Of a DNA stretch of 64,000 nt, positions 45,877 to 57,700 are shown piece by piece (positions within the stretch are counted from its first letter, which is position 1; each line of letters opens with the position of its first letter). The notes under the pieces were generated by a model. The model did no database searches. It saw only the letters and a list, made by a program, of their open reading frames with translations, and was not told where the DNA came from. Where the stretch lies: positions 62,001 to 126,000 of the forward strand of contig QPMI01000175.1 of NCBI GenBank assembly GCA_004431415.1, given 5' to 3'. This DNA is from Cyanophora paradoxa (lineage: Eukaryota > Glaucocystophyceae > Cyanophorales > Cyanophoraceae). Position numbers and translations under genes: made by a program.

Positions 45877-48800
45877 CTAGTCCTCGGGGCCCGCAAAGGC
45901 GGCCACGAACTCGAGGAGCCCGACGTCTGCGGAGGAGTCGACGTCGCGAGACGTCGGTGAGCTCGAGATGGAGGGCCGACGCGACATCGATATCGGTAGC
46001 GATCTAGCTCCGGATCCCGCGCGCGAGGCCGGGGCCGGGGCGGGGCCGAGCGTGCGCGCGGGGGGCCGGGGCGGACCCTCGAGGCCGAAGGGGAGGGGCC
46101 GGACGGCGAGCCCCCGGGGGGAGCCCGACTCGGACTTGGCGTCGCACTCCGCGCAGACGGCCGCGCAGCAGACCGCCGCCTCGGGCGGCAGCAGCGCCCG
46201 CCAGAGGGCCCGCGCGGGGCGCCCGGCCGGGCGAGCCGCCGCACGGCCGCCGCCGCCCGCGCCTTGAGGCCCGGCAGCAGCACCGCCTCCGCCTGGGGCG
46301 AGGGAGGGAGAGGGTCGGCGGGGGCCGGGGTCCCCCCGCGCAGGGCCCGGCCGCCCCGGCCCCGGGGCCTCCGCGCACCAGCGGGACGACCGAGGCGATC
46401 GCCACGGCCTCCGCGAGGCACGGGCGGCCGCGGGCGAGGAGGACGGCCTGCGGGGCGCCCTCGAATCGAATCGCGGCGGGACGAGCAGGGCGGGCGGGCG
46501 GGCGGACGGCGTGGGCGGGGAGGCGGCCCCCCGGCGCGGGGCACGACCGAGGCGATCGCCACGGCCGCTGCGCCGCGATCGTCCGCGCCGCCGGCGGACT
46601 CCGGCTCCACGCGGTCCTACTCCGGATCCGGAGCCGTGAGCTCGAGGGCGCCCGGGCACGCGCAGGGCGCACGGTGTAGAGGTAGCGGAGGAGGACGCCG
46701 GCGGGGGCGCGGGTCCAGTTGCGGAGGGCGACGCGCCCCGTCGCCGCCTCCCGCGTGCCCCCGCGCAGCGCCGCCCGGAAGAACGCGCCCCGCGCCGCCA
46801 GCACCGCCTGGCGCGCGCGGCGTGAGAGGGACGCCGGCGGCGCCGAAGCAATGGGGACGCACGCGGTGCGCGGGGATCTCGGCGCCGTCGCCGGTGCAGA
46901 CGAGCGTCGCGTCTGGACCCGCCGCGGGGGTGAGGCGGAGGAGGCCTGCGCAGGGCGGGGGCCGGGGCCGCGGGCGGGGCACCGAAGGGGAGCGGGGGCG
47001 GGGCGGAGAGCAGGCGGGCGAGGCCGGGGCCGGGGTCCGGACCCAGAGCCTCCCCAGAGCACCGGCAGCGGCCTGCGGACGTCACGTGGCGCCGGTCGGG
47101 GCGGGCGGCCGCGGGCGGGCGGGAGGGCGGGCGGGCGCACTCAGCCGGAGGAGGGCCTCGTGGGCCGCCTCGAGGGCGGGCGCATCTCCGTCTGCCCCCG
47201 ACTCCGCGCGGCGCCCGTACAGGAGCGAGAGCGCCGCCTCGAGCTCCGCCGGAGAGAGGTCGACGGGGATGGCGGGGAGGGCGGCGGCGGCGCTGGCGGC
47301 GGCGGCGGCCGCCTCCGCGAGCGCCCCGGCGAGGCACGGGCAGCCGCGGGCGAGGAGGACGGCCTGCGGGGCGCCCTCGGATCGAATCGCGGCGGGACGA
47401 GCAGGGCGGGTGGGCGGGCGGACGGCGTGGGCGCGGGAGGCGGGCCCGCCGGCGCGGGGGACGAGGAGGAGGTCGGAGCCCTCGGCGCGGGCCGCCCACA
47501 GGTCCCCCGAGAGCGTGTCCGGGCCCTCCAGCGCCGGCCCTGCGGAACGCACGCGTTGGCGGGGCGGGAAGCTTAAGGGCGGGGCGGATGCGGATCCGGG
47601 TGCGGACCGAGGTCGTAGATGTGGCGGGAGTCGCGGGGGCGGCCGCGGGCGCAGCCGCCGAGGGCGAGGAGCGAGTTGCGGAGGAGGGCGACGGAGGCCC
47701 CGAAGAGGGCGGGCAGGCGCGGCGCCGGCGCCACCGGCGCCCACGCCATCGTCTCTGCCGGCGAGGTTGGATCGGAGGGGCGGCGCCATGGCCGCGGCCC
47801 CGGCCGTGGGATCAAATTCCAAGCTTAAGCGGGCGCGCGGGCACCGAGATCGAGCAGGAAGGCGTCGGGGGCGGGGCCGGCGCGGCCGTGCCCGCCCGCC
47901 ACAAGCAGGCACGAGCCCACGACGGCCGCGTGGTGGTCGGCCCTGGGCGACGGCCCCGCCCCGCGCGTCTCCACCTGCCGCCAGCGCGCCTCCTCTGCAG
48001 CGCGCGAGAGTAAGGAAGTAAGAGAGAAAGAAAGGAAGAGGGGGCGGGGAGGGGACCGGAGGCGAGGTCGAGGACGAGGAGGTCGTCGAGGTAGACGCCG
48101 CGCTCCGCGAGGCCGCCGAAGACCAGCACGCAGTGCCCCAGGGCGACGGCGCTGTGCCCGCGCCGCCCCGCCGGCGCGTGCCCCCGCACCGCCGGCTCCA
48201 TCCACTCGCTCCCGCCCTCCACGTCTGCCCGCCCGGTCCGACGCGCTGATCATGAGCCGGGCCAGCCCGGCCGGGCGGAGCCGTGGCGGCGGTAGCGACA
48301 GAAGCTGAAGCGCGGACCGACGTGGAGGCAGTGCACGTCGCAGAGGAGGGGCGGGGCGCCTGCCGCCGGAGGACGCGGCCGCGGGGATGCGGCGGCCGCG
48401 GCCGCGGGGCCCTGGCCGGCGGCCGGCTCGGCCTCGAGCCTCGCCCCGCCGACCACCACCATGAGATCCCCGACCATGACAGACGCGTGCCTGCCGCACG
48501 CGCTTCGAATTCAGCTCGGGCCCGACAAGGAAGGAGGATCCCGCGGCCGGCGGCACCGGCGCACCCCGCGCGAGGGCTCGGGGCGGAAAGGGAAGGAAGG
48601 CAAGGAAGCGCCTCGACAATCCAGCTGTCTGCGAACCCAAACAAGTGACGCCCAGCTCGAAAAGAAGGAAAGCCCGGTTGACGAGCGCGCGCTGCCGCAG
48701 TGCGAGGGCGGAGCAATATATATAGATATAGAGGTAAAACGCGCTGGGGAGCCTCGGGCACCGCAGTCGATGCGGAACACTGCCGTCGAGGAGCTGCCGC

Positions 48801-49085
48801 CAAAAACGAGAGCGCCGACGTGGCTGGAGACGACGGAGGCACCGCGCGACGCTGCGAGCGTCGCGGCGCGTACGGCTGGCGCCTCTCCGCGCAGCTCGAC
48901 GGTCTCGATATCGATCTCGTTGCCTGGAATCGAAACCATGCTAAAAGGCCCTCGAAGACAAAGGAATCGAACGCCGTACCTTTGACTCGCGCTAGGTCAA
49001 CCGAGGCGGCAGAATTCGAGCCGCCGAGGAGCAGCATCCGATCGCGTGCTATGAGCGTCGCGCTCGCCGCGAACGAGCGCGCCAT
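45877..49085 (-). CDS. kelch-repeat protein with two or three BTB domains
   Basis: Such proteins usually act as substrate adaptors of Cullin-3 ubiquitin ligases; LZTR1 is the known kelch-BTB-BTB example (family knowledge). On the minus strand, kelch blades appear exon by exon: LIARDRMLLLGGSN near 49060, VSSHVGALVFGGSS near 48840, VMVGDLMVVVGG near 48465, RRGHSAVALGHCVLVFGGL near 48150, ADHHAAVVGSCLLVAGGHG near 47920 and LLRNSLLALGG near 47670. BTB 1 lies near 47500-47220 (SDLLLVPRAGG, PVDLSPAELEAALSLLYG). BTB 2 lies near 46900-46640 (PDATLVCTGDGAEIPAHR, QAVLAARGAFFRAALRGG). A third, partial BTB-like cassette near 46600-46400 repeats parts of BTB 1. The C-terminus ends LLEFVAAFAGPED. Exons are short and joined by tiny introns (about 40 nt at 48942-48981). 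The start at 49085 is the first ATG before blade 1. Exact exon ends are not all resolved. Confidence 0.75.
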
Positions 49086-49190
49086 TCTTCTTGAAACCGC
49101 ACTTGAACTTGAAAGCGAACGAAGCCGGGGGATACTGCAATATCGCACAGCAGCCGGCGGCGGCGTGGTCGCCGCGCCCGCCGCCTCGCC
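49086..49190. promoter_or_regulatory. short divergent (bidirectional) promoter region
   Basis: Only 105 bp separate the predicted start codons of the kelch/BTB gene (minus) and the EF-hand gene (plus). Both genes must be driven from this interval or from within each other's 5' region. I see no clear TATA box. Confidence 0.35.
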
Positions 49191-51866
49191 ATGAAGATCG
49201 TCCTTAATGCGGGGCCGCCGAAGCCCGCCGCCGTGCCGGCGCCTCCCGCGCGGAGGGTGCGTTACCCGAAGCTCCACACGCCTGAGGTCGCTAGCTCCGG
49301 GCCGCCATGCATCGACCAAGAGCGTTTAGAGGCAAGCTAGAGCGTGCAATGTCACCCGCGCGGCCCACGCGACCTTCTGGCCAACCCAATCGACAATTTT
49401 GACAAGAGGCGCCCAGCACGCTGCGTGCGGGGATCGGCGGGTTGCCAGTTGCCACGCAAGATCCCTAGTCTCAGCTTGGCTCCTCGTTCTCGGCGGCGGC
49501 TAGCGGCCTAACCGCGCGCAGTAGCCAGCGGCTGCGGTCATGCGCGCTGACCGCTGATGCGCAGGCGCGGCCAGCGAGCGCCGGCGTCGCGGCAGGCCCT
49601 TCTTCCCCCAAGCCGGCAACGGCTGCGGAGGCGGCGAAGAAAGCGGACAGCGGGACGTTCAGGGGCGCGAGCCCTCGCAGCGCCTCCCCGGCGGCCGGCG
49701 TCGCGCCGGCGCCCCGCGCCCCGGCGTTCGTGCCCCTCCTGGAGCCGAAGAACAAGGGCTCCGTCAAGGCGAGCTTGGGGCGAGCTTGGGGGATGCCCCG
49801 AGCCGTCGCCCGCCCCGCGCCCCCGCATCGCGCCCCCTCTGATCGCGCCGCGCGCCCGCGCAGGTTCTCTTGAGCAACGGCGGGCTGGAGCGTGCGGAGA
49901 TCAACAAGAGCCAGGCGAGAGGGGCCCGGCGCCGGCGCGGGCGGCGCGGACCCCCGCCGCGGGCCGCGGGCCGCGGGCAGCCGCTGCCGCAGTGCCGGAC
50001 TGACGCCGCGCGCCCCGCCCCCCGCAGATCATCCAGGAGCTCCGGAAGCAGGTGAACCTGCGCAACATCGGACAGTTCAAGCGCATCTTCATGGGCCTCT
50101 CCTGCGTGCGTCAGCGCCCCGTACCCCCGCGCTCGGCCCCCCCCCCCCCCCCCCCCCCCCCCCAACCCCCAACCCCAAGTAAACCTCCGGTGCGCAGGGT
50201 ACGGGGACGTGCCCGAAGGAAGACTTCATCGAAGCTCTGGTCCAGTTCGGAGTCAGCGATCGCGCTCTGGTGAACCCGCCCGCTGGCGGGGGTATCCCCA
50301 ATCGAGCTTACTGGGGGGTGCGAAGTGCTACCGGCTGTTCAAGCTCTTTGATACAAACGGGTCGGGGGACATCGATTTCGCCGAGGTGCGCGAGCCCCAT
50401 CGATATCGCAATGTGCCCCCCCCCTCCCGACCCACGCGCTCAGTTCGAGCTCGGAATCGCGCGTACCCTCTGCGAGCCCTTGGACAGAGTGCTGTTCGGT
50501 AACTCTGCCGCCCCCCCGCCGCAAGCTCGCCCTTCCCGTCGAAGAGTGCCGTACCCCCAGAGTACTTCAACGACAGGGGCTTGCCCAGCAGAGTCTCCGT
50601 GCAGGTGCACCGGGGGCCTTTCCCCTCGCCGGCGCCCTCTTTGCCGGTACCCCTCCTTCTGACGGGTACGCCCGCAGGAGATCTACAGGATGCTTCTCGA
50701 CGGCTCCGCCCGCCGCGCCCGCCTCAACCGCGCCGATCTCGACCTTCCGAATGTGTGTACCCCTCGGAAATCCTGTACCCGTCTCGCTGAGCTCGGTGGT
50801 CCCCGCAGGGACAGGGGGCGGCCGGCCCCTCCCAGACGCCGGCGGCCACGCAGCGCGTCCGGATCGAGTCCTTCAACGGCGTACCCCCGCCCCCCTCGCG
50901 CCCCTCGTCCATGCTCCGGCTCCCCACCCAGCCCGCGGCCCAGCGGGCGCCGGGCCCCAAGCCCCTCCCGACGGCCCGCCCCCCGGCCATCAAGGGCCGC
51001 AGCCCGCTCGCGCGGCTCAGGATACGGGTTCGGATCCTCGAGGACCCCCCTTTCCTCCCCGAGCCGCTGACCCCGGGCGCAGGCCGCGTTCTGGGCGGTG
51101 TACGTGCTGAAGGCGTGCGGGGACCGGCAGGGCCGCCTCTCCCGCGACGCGATCGTCATCCGGGCCGTGCGCGCCGCCCCCGTACCCCCCGCCCCCCCCC
51201 CGACCCGCCCGTCGTCCTCACCGTGCCCCCCCGCGCAGGTGGGCGACCGCGTGCTCCGGTTCGTCTTCAAGAAGGGTATGGGGTGGGAGGTCGACGGCGT
51301 CCTGGGAGGGGTACACCCCTCCATTCAGCCCGCCAAACGTTCGCGAGGCTGAGTACCCCCCCCCCCTCCCCCAGGGCCAGTTGAAGATGGGGGCGGTGGA
51401 GGACGAAGAGGACGGCGCCGGGGCCGGCGGCGCGCCTTTCTTCCACGCGCCCCTCCAACTCACCCGCCGCCCCATGAGCCTCCGCAAGCCCTCCTGGGGT
51501 ACCCTCTCCTCGTTTGGCCCCGCCCCCCCCGTCGACCACTCGGCCCGCTCCGGCGGGGTACCCGTCTTCGCCCTCGCCCGGGGGGACGCCTCGCTCCCCC
51601 GGGCCGCCTCCTCCCCCCAGCTGCTGCCCCCCGGCCCCCTCTCCTCCTCCCCCTCTCCCCGGTCGCCGGCGGCGAGCGCGCGGCAGCCGGCCGCGCTGCG
51701 CTCCTCGCGCCTCGCCGCCTCCTCGCTCTCCCTCTCCCTCTCGGCCAGCTCCTCCTTCTCCGCCTCCGCCTCCGCCTCGCCCTCCCTCCAGGAGCTCTTC
51801 TCCGACTACTCCATCACCGGCGCCGACCCCCGCAGGCTCCTCCGCCAGCGCCGCCCCTACCTCTAG
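49191..51866 (+). CDS. EF-hand calcium-binding protein
   Basis: Exons 49191-49256, 49565-49768, 49864-49914, 50028-50105, 50198-50269, 50326-50385, 50444-50498, 50561-50604 and 50678-50752 join in phase, and the frame continues to the stop at 51864-51866. Exon 50326-50385 encodes CYRLFKLFDTNGSGDIDFAE with a canonical 12-residue calcium loop DTNGSGDIDFAE. The helices around it (IIQELRKQVNLRN, FKRIFMGLSC, EDFIEALVQFGV) resemble further, degenerate EF-hands, as does AFWAVYVLKACGDRQGRLSR near 51100. The last exon codes for a Ser/Pro-rich tail ending RQRRPYL. Two introns (49769 and 49915) have GC donors (GCGAGC, GCGAGA), and one near 50106-50197 contains a run of over 20 C. The family beyond the EF-hand is not recognised. 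The last 262 bp are copied at 62187-62448. Confidence 0.75.
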
Positions 51867-52282
51867 CCCTCGCCCCCCGCCCGCCCCTCCGGCCCCCCGC
51901 CTCCGGCCCCCCGCCTCGGCTCTACCTCCAGCCGCCGCCAGCCGCCCCTCCCGGGCCCTCCGCCGCCTCCGATACCAAGCCTCTGCGAATGCGTCTCGGG
52001 GCACAGCCCCTCGATCCCAAGGGCCTAACCCCATGAGACGCTCTGATATGGCTCTGTACCTGCATCTTTCCTTTTTTCCTGGTTAGTGCTTGATGGCTAC
52101 GCCTGCTAGATTGCGAAGTTACAGGCTCACAGCTAGGTTTCTTTTTGATGTTGGTTGAGCAGTATTGTCACAATTTGCTGCTTTCATTTAGCGGGAATAG
52201 CGAAAGACGCGTTCGAATTCAACTGGCAATTTCGCTTTTTGTGTTTCTCAGTACCAGCTGATCCACGATGCTATTTGAAATT

Positions 52283-54331
52283 TCAGATACAAGGATTCGA
52301 GCCCGCTTCTGAGGCGATAGTTACGTCGACGTCCGGGCCTCCGCCTCGCCGCCCACCCCCGGCTCCAGCATCCATCGGAAAGGCCGGTGGCGGCCGTACC
52401 CCGGCAGCGCCTTTACCTGCGCTGCGTTCGCGTGCGGCGGCGGAGGGCGCGGGCGCGGGGCGCGGGGCACGTGCCTCGTCGTCGTAGAGGGAGGAGCGGT
52501 GGGCGCGGATGAACGGGGGCGCCGGCGCCGCCCCCTCGCCGGCGCGGCCCAGGGCCCCGAGGAGCGACGCCAGACGCATGTACGGCAGGTCTGCTCGCGC
52601 GCGCCGCGCACGCGTCAGCGGCGCGTCGCGGAAGGAAGCAAGGGGCGGGGCGGGGGCGGGGGCGGCACCGGCGAGGGAGAGGGCGGTGAGGCGGGGGCCC
52701 AGCGCCGCCGCCTCCTCCAGCACCGCCTGCGCCCCCGCGCCGCGGCCCGGGGCGAGAGTCAAGACGAGGCGCAGTCCGAACGAGCGGGGGAGAGCGGGGC
52801 GGGGCGCGCCTGGGCGTGCCCGAGGTACTCGCTGGCGACCAGGCCCTGCAGGGAGGAGTCAGGGGGAGGGCCGCGGGCCGCGGGACGGGGCGGGAGGAGG
52901 GGGCGCGGGGCGGGCGGGCGGGCCTGCTTGGAGAAGCGGAGCTGGGCGAGCTCGAGGGCGGGGCACTCCCGCCGCACCGCCTCGCTGCACCTGCCGCCCC
53001 GCACCCGCCCCCGCCCCCGTCGCCTCCGAGGTCGGGGAGGGGGAGGGGGGGATTGTAGGAGGGCGGGGGCCCGCGGGCCCGCCGAAGGTGATGGAGTCGA
53101 GGTCGAGGGCGCGCAGGTGGCGCCCCACACGCGGCAGCCACCGCCCCGCAAGCTCCTCCGCCCTCACCTGGCCCCGCGGCTCGCCGGGGTGGCGGGAAGA
53201 GAGGGGGGTACCGGTGCACGCCGCACCGAGGCGGCCATGACGCAGATCTCGTCGACGCCGGAGGCGGGGATCGAGGCCAGCACCGGCTGCGGGGGCACAG
53301 GCACCACTGAGCTGGGACATGGAAGGGGGGGGGTACGGGGCCAGCGGACCTCGTGGAGGTCGGGGGGGAGCTCGCCGATCTCGAGGCGGTGTACCCGGAG
53401 GCCGGCGCGGCGCGTCCACGGCAGCTCGCACCTGCCCCGCCCGCCCCGCCGTCAGTCGAGGCCGGGCCGGGCCGGGCCGGGCCAGGGGCGACGGGCGCGC
53501 GCGCGCGCCGACTGACCCGGCGTAGATGCGGGCGCTCCCGAGGGCGCGGAGGCGGGGGTACGCCGACAGCAAGCGCGCCAGCGGCTGCGGCTTCGCGACG
53601 AACTGCGGGAGCGCGGAGTAAGGCGCCGGCCTGGAACGGGCGAGTGCGCATGCGGCGGGGGCGCGCATCGCAGTGGAGCTCGACGAGGCAGGGTAGGGAG
53701 GGCGCCCCGGCGAGGAGGAGGGAGTGGGGCATGGCGACGGCCAGCGCCTCGATGCGGGGGCACAGGGCCGCCACCGCCGCCGCCTCCTCCCGCCCCACGC
53801 CCATGTCCACCTCCGCCGCCTCTGCCCGCCCGCCCGCCCGCCCGCTCGGGCCGCGCGCGGCGGGGCGCGGGGCCGCGTCGCGCGCGGAAGGCGCGCACCC
53901 GTGAGGACGTCGAGCTCGCTGGCGAAGACGCGGTAGCGGAGGCGGCGGAGCTGCGGGCCGGCGGCCGCGAGGGCGGCGCGCAGGGCCTCCACGCGGGGCC
54001 CCCGCCCGTGCACGTAGCTCGTCACCAGCAGCGAGAGGTCGAGCTCCTCGAGCTCCGCGTGCCGCGGCGCCCGCAGCGCTCTGCAGAGCGCCTCGAGCGT
54101 CGTCGCCCGCGGGACCGTCTTCAGGGACGCCTCGCAGAAGGCGGGCAGCACGATCGCCGCCACGGTGCGGTTCTGAGGAAGCGAAGGGTCCTGCGCCAGG
54201 CCATGCCACGCCCGCGAGACGCGCGCCGCTTGGGCCAAGTCGGGCTTGTGAAGGAGCGCGAAGCAGCGCAGCCCGAGCTCCGTCGGCAGCTGCGCGAAGC
54301 CTGACGCCGCATCGCATTCGACTGAACTCAT
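52283..54331 (-). CDS. F-box / leucine-rich protein
   Basis: F-box proteins recruit substrates to SCF ubiquitin ligases. The first exon (54331-53899) starts MSSVECDAASG and carries an F-box-like motif (AQLPTELGLRCFALLHKPDL, then AARVSRAWHGLA). Leucine-rich stretches follow: AELEELDLSLLVTSYV and AGPQLRRLRYRVFASELDVL. Intron 1 (53822-53898, GTGCGC donor) joins in phase to exon 2 (VAALCPRIEALAVAMPHSLL, then LPCLVELHCDA). Further exons give LARLLSAYPRLRALGSARI, VHRLEIGELPPDLHEV, PVLASIPASGVDEICVMAAS, VGRHLRALDLDSITFGG and LGPRLTALSLAGA, each resembling an irregular LRR. The last exon reads to 52283 in one frame, but its end is uncertain. Exon 1's end, intron 1 and most of exon 2 are copied at 61945-62185. 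It diverges from the WW/IQ gene over a 373-bp spacer. Confidence 0.72.
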
Positions 54332-54704
54332 CCGTTGGCGGCGCTCGCCTGGCGGCCTTGGGGCTAAGCGGGACTTGCGTGTGAAGGGAATTCAAGGGAT
54401 CCCAGGAACGCTGCCGGACCACGCTGGCGCTGCGCCCGCACGCAGTCTTAACGCAATTGACGCAGATGGCCCAGTGGCCCACGATTGCAGAGGCGCGCAG
54501 CTGCAACGTGATGGGGCCGGCTCGTGTGAAGGGTGCCCCTACCCCCCTCGCGATTGCTCCCCTCAAGCAATTTTGGTGCGGCGCCCGCAGCGCCACTAGG
54601 GCGGTCCCAGCTGCTCGCATCCGCTCAATAGCGCTACTGAAACAGCTCAACGACACCTGAAGCGCACAGCATCGCGTCTGAGTGAACTGGACTTCAGCGT
54701 CGCG
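54332..54704. promoter_or_regulatory. divergent promoter region (373 bp)
   Basis: Spacer between the start codons of the F-box gene (minus) and the WW/IQ gene (plus). It has no coding signal of its own. No specific binding site is recognised. Confidence 0.35.
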
Positions 54705-57700
54705 ATGCTGGTCAAGGAGGACCAGCGCGCGCTCGCGGCGCCCCCGCCGCCGGCTGACGACATGGAGGAGCACACGGGGCTGCCGCCGGGCTGGAAGTAC
54801 AACATAGACGCGGGCGGCGTCGTGTACTACGAAAACGAGTACAGCGGCGTCGTTTGCTACACGCACCCGCTGCTGCTGTACCTCAAGGAGGTGCAGAAGC
54901 GCGTCGAGGACGGCCGCGGCTACGCCGTCCGCGTCCCGCCGCCTTACTGGATGGACTTTTTCGACCCGCTGTCCCGCTCGACCTACTACCACAACTTCGT
55001 GACGGGCGAGAGCACTCAGGATGTCCCCGAAGGCGGTCCGCGCGCAGCTGCCGACCCGCCCCGCCCCGCCCCGCTTCTCGCGCCGGCCCCTCACCGTCGC
55101 TGCAGACTGGATCATGCACCAGGGCGAGCTCAGCTGGACGGAGCCGCCGCCAGACGGTGCGCGGGCCCCGCCGCGCCCGCCGCCCGCCGCCGCGCACGCC
55201 CGCCGACCGCGACGGCGGGGCAGCTGCGGAGCACCCGGCGCTGGAGGCGCCGGTGGCCAGCCACAGCGAGGTCATGGCGGCGGCTGTGCGGATCCAGGCG
55301 GCGTACAGGGGCCACGCCGGCCGCCGCCGGGCCCGCGCCTTCCAGCGCGCCCTGCTCGAGGAGTCCGCCGCCTGCATCCAGTCCGCGTTCCGCGCCTACC
55401 TGTCCGCCCGTACCCCCCTGCCCCCCGCACCCCCTTGCACCGCCTGACGCCCCCCTCAGCACGCGGCAGGCGCTGCAGCAGTCCGGGGTCGTCTGCATAC
55501 CCCCCCTCGTGCACGAGCTGAGGCGCCCGCCGAAGCCGCGGCGGGTCTTCAACATGCACGGGCACACCTTCCGGGGCCCCCTCGCCGAGCAGGCCCCGCC
55601 CCCGGCCCCCAAGAGGGGCCGAAAGAAGGGACCCGTACCCCCCGCGAAGGGCGCTCGCCGCCGGCCGCGCCGGAAGGCGCCCCCCGCCCCCTTCCCGGAG
55701 GGGTACGACCCGCGCTGGATGCTGCCCCACGAGTTCAAGGTGTACCGGCCCCTGCGGCTCCAAGCCGCGGCGACCGCGTCCGTACCCCGCATCAAGCCGC
55801 CCGAGCCGCCCCAGGACCCCGACGTGCGCCGTACCCCCCTCCCCCCCTCCCCCGCGCCCCCGCCCCCCGGCTCACCCTCCGCGCCCCCCCCGCAGTCGCC
55901 GTACCTGCAGCCGCCGGCGCCGGGCATCCAGCTCGCGCGCTCCCGCTCCGCCCTCCCCTCCGGCGCCGCCTACGCAGCCTCCCAGCCGCCCCTGCCCCCC
56001 TACCTCGCCTTCCACGCCCACCACGGCATGCACCCCCACCCGTACCCCCCGCAGGCGGGCTTCGCCTACCCGCCGCAGCCCTACCCGCCCCTCGCGTACC
56101 CCTCCACCGCGCCCGCGCCCCCGGAGCAGTACCCCCCGGAGGAGCCGCCCCCGCACTCCCGGAAGGGGGTACCGGACGTCCCGGGCCCGTGGGAGGGGAT
56201 CGAGGAGATCGTCGGCCGCGCGGAGGACGAGCTCAAGCAGCTCGTGCGCCTCTACTGGGACCTCCGCGTGCGCCGTGCCGCCCCGGATGGTCCCAGGAGC
56301 CGCCGCCGATGCGGTACCCCCCGCGCAGCCGTACCTGGGGAAGGAGGAACCGTTCCGGCTCTTCGAGATCCTGACGGCGCCGCCGGCGCCGACGCCGCCC
56401 CCGGCGCCGTCCGCCCCGCAGCCGCCGAAGCGCAAGATCACAGTCTGGTGCCACCCCCTCTACCGCGACTCTTCCCGCGTCTGAAACCGGGGCTCGTCTG
56501 GCAGGCACCCGGCGGACCCGCGGCGCCACAACGGGACGGACATCGTGACCGTGCCCGGGACGGTCCGGCCGCGGCCGCCGGGCGAGGGCCCCGCTCCGCC
56601 GCCGGCGCCGGCGCCGGCGCGGAGCCCGCGGGGGGGGCGGGGGAGGGGGAGTCCGTGCTGGAGCGGATGCGGCGGTACCAGGCGGAGCAGGCGCAGTCCA
56701 TCGCCCTCGCCAAGTCCTCACGCTCCTCCTGGCAGGCCCGCCCGCCCAGGCCCGCGCCCGCCCTCGCCGGGGCGAAGGCCCTGACGCGGCGCGCGCGGCG
56801 GGCGCAGGCGCCGCTGGTGCGGGAGCAGGCGCGGCGGGTGAAGGGCCCCGTGCTGGCGCCGGCGATGCGGCGCATGCCGCTCGAGCAGCTCGATTGGCTC
56901 AAGGCGGAGGCGGAGCGCCAGGCGAGCGAGCCGGCGCCCGGGCCGCCTCCGCGCGGGGCGGGGCGGCGGGGATGCGCTGGTGGAAGAGGGCCCTGACCCT
57001 TCCTTCCCCCGCAGGGCCGCCGCTTCGAGGACCTGGTGGCCGCCGTCGAGAGGGGCAGCCTCTCCCCCCCCACCGTGCGGCCCCGTACCCCCCGGCCCCG
57101 GCAGCCCCGGGCCCCCTCCCCCTGAGCCCGCTCCCGCAGTCGCCCCGCATCTCCCCGCAGCGGTCGGCCCCTTCCCCGCCCCGGGTACGCCCGCTTTTCG
57201 GAAGCCTGTCACGTACCCCCGGCCCAACGGCGCGTGCGCAGTCCCCCGGGCGGTCCGTCGGCGCCGGGACCCGCCGGCCGCCGAGGCCGCCCGCGGCCCC
57301 CGCTGGAGGCCGGCCCGTCTCGGGCCCCCCGCCAGCGCCCCGGCCCCGCCCCGGCGGCCGCCCCCCGGCCCGGCGGCGGCCCCGCCCGCGCGGACCGCCT
57401 CGCCCTCGCTGGCGCCGCGCTTCGAGGTCGCCCCGCGCTCCGTGAACCTCCCCAGCGGCTCGGTCCAGGAGCCCATCCAGGTACCCCCCCCCCTCCGCCC
57501 CCGCCGGCCAGCGGCCGACGCCCTCGCGCGCGCGGCAGCTCTCGGTCTCGGGCTCGGCGCCGCGGCCCTTCTGGGGGCGCGAGCTCAACCCGGACGGCTT
57601 CCGCCTCAAGCTGGGGACGTGCGCGCCCCTCTACCCCCCCTCCCTCGCCTCTACCCCCCGCTGCTCTGACGGGGGGGCAGGCTGGCGGTGGCGCTGGCGC

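Noticed and set aside
46264-48021. 585-codon open frame on the plus strand
   Set aside because: Arg/Gly/Ala-only composition, antisense to the kelch/BTB exons.
47082-49319. 745-codon open frame on the minus strand
   Set aside because: It crosses several exon boundaries of the kelch/BTB gene in the wrong frame; only its first part (blade 1) and last part (BTB 1) are real. High GC makes long chance frames common here.
52413-55115. 900-codon open frame on the minus strand
   Set aside because: It runs antisense through the WW/IQ start and out of frame through the F-box gene, with no domain of its own.
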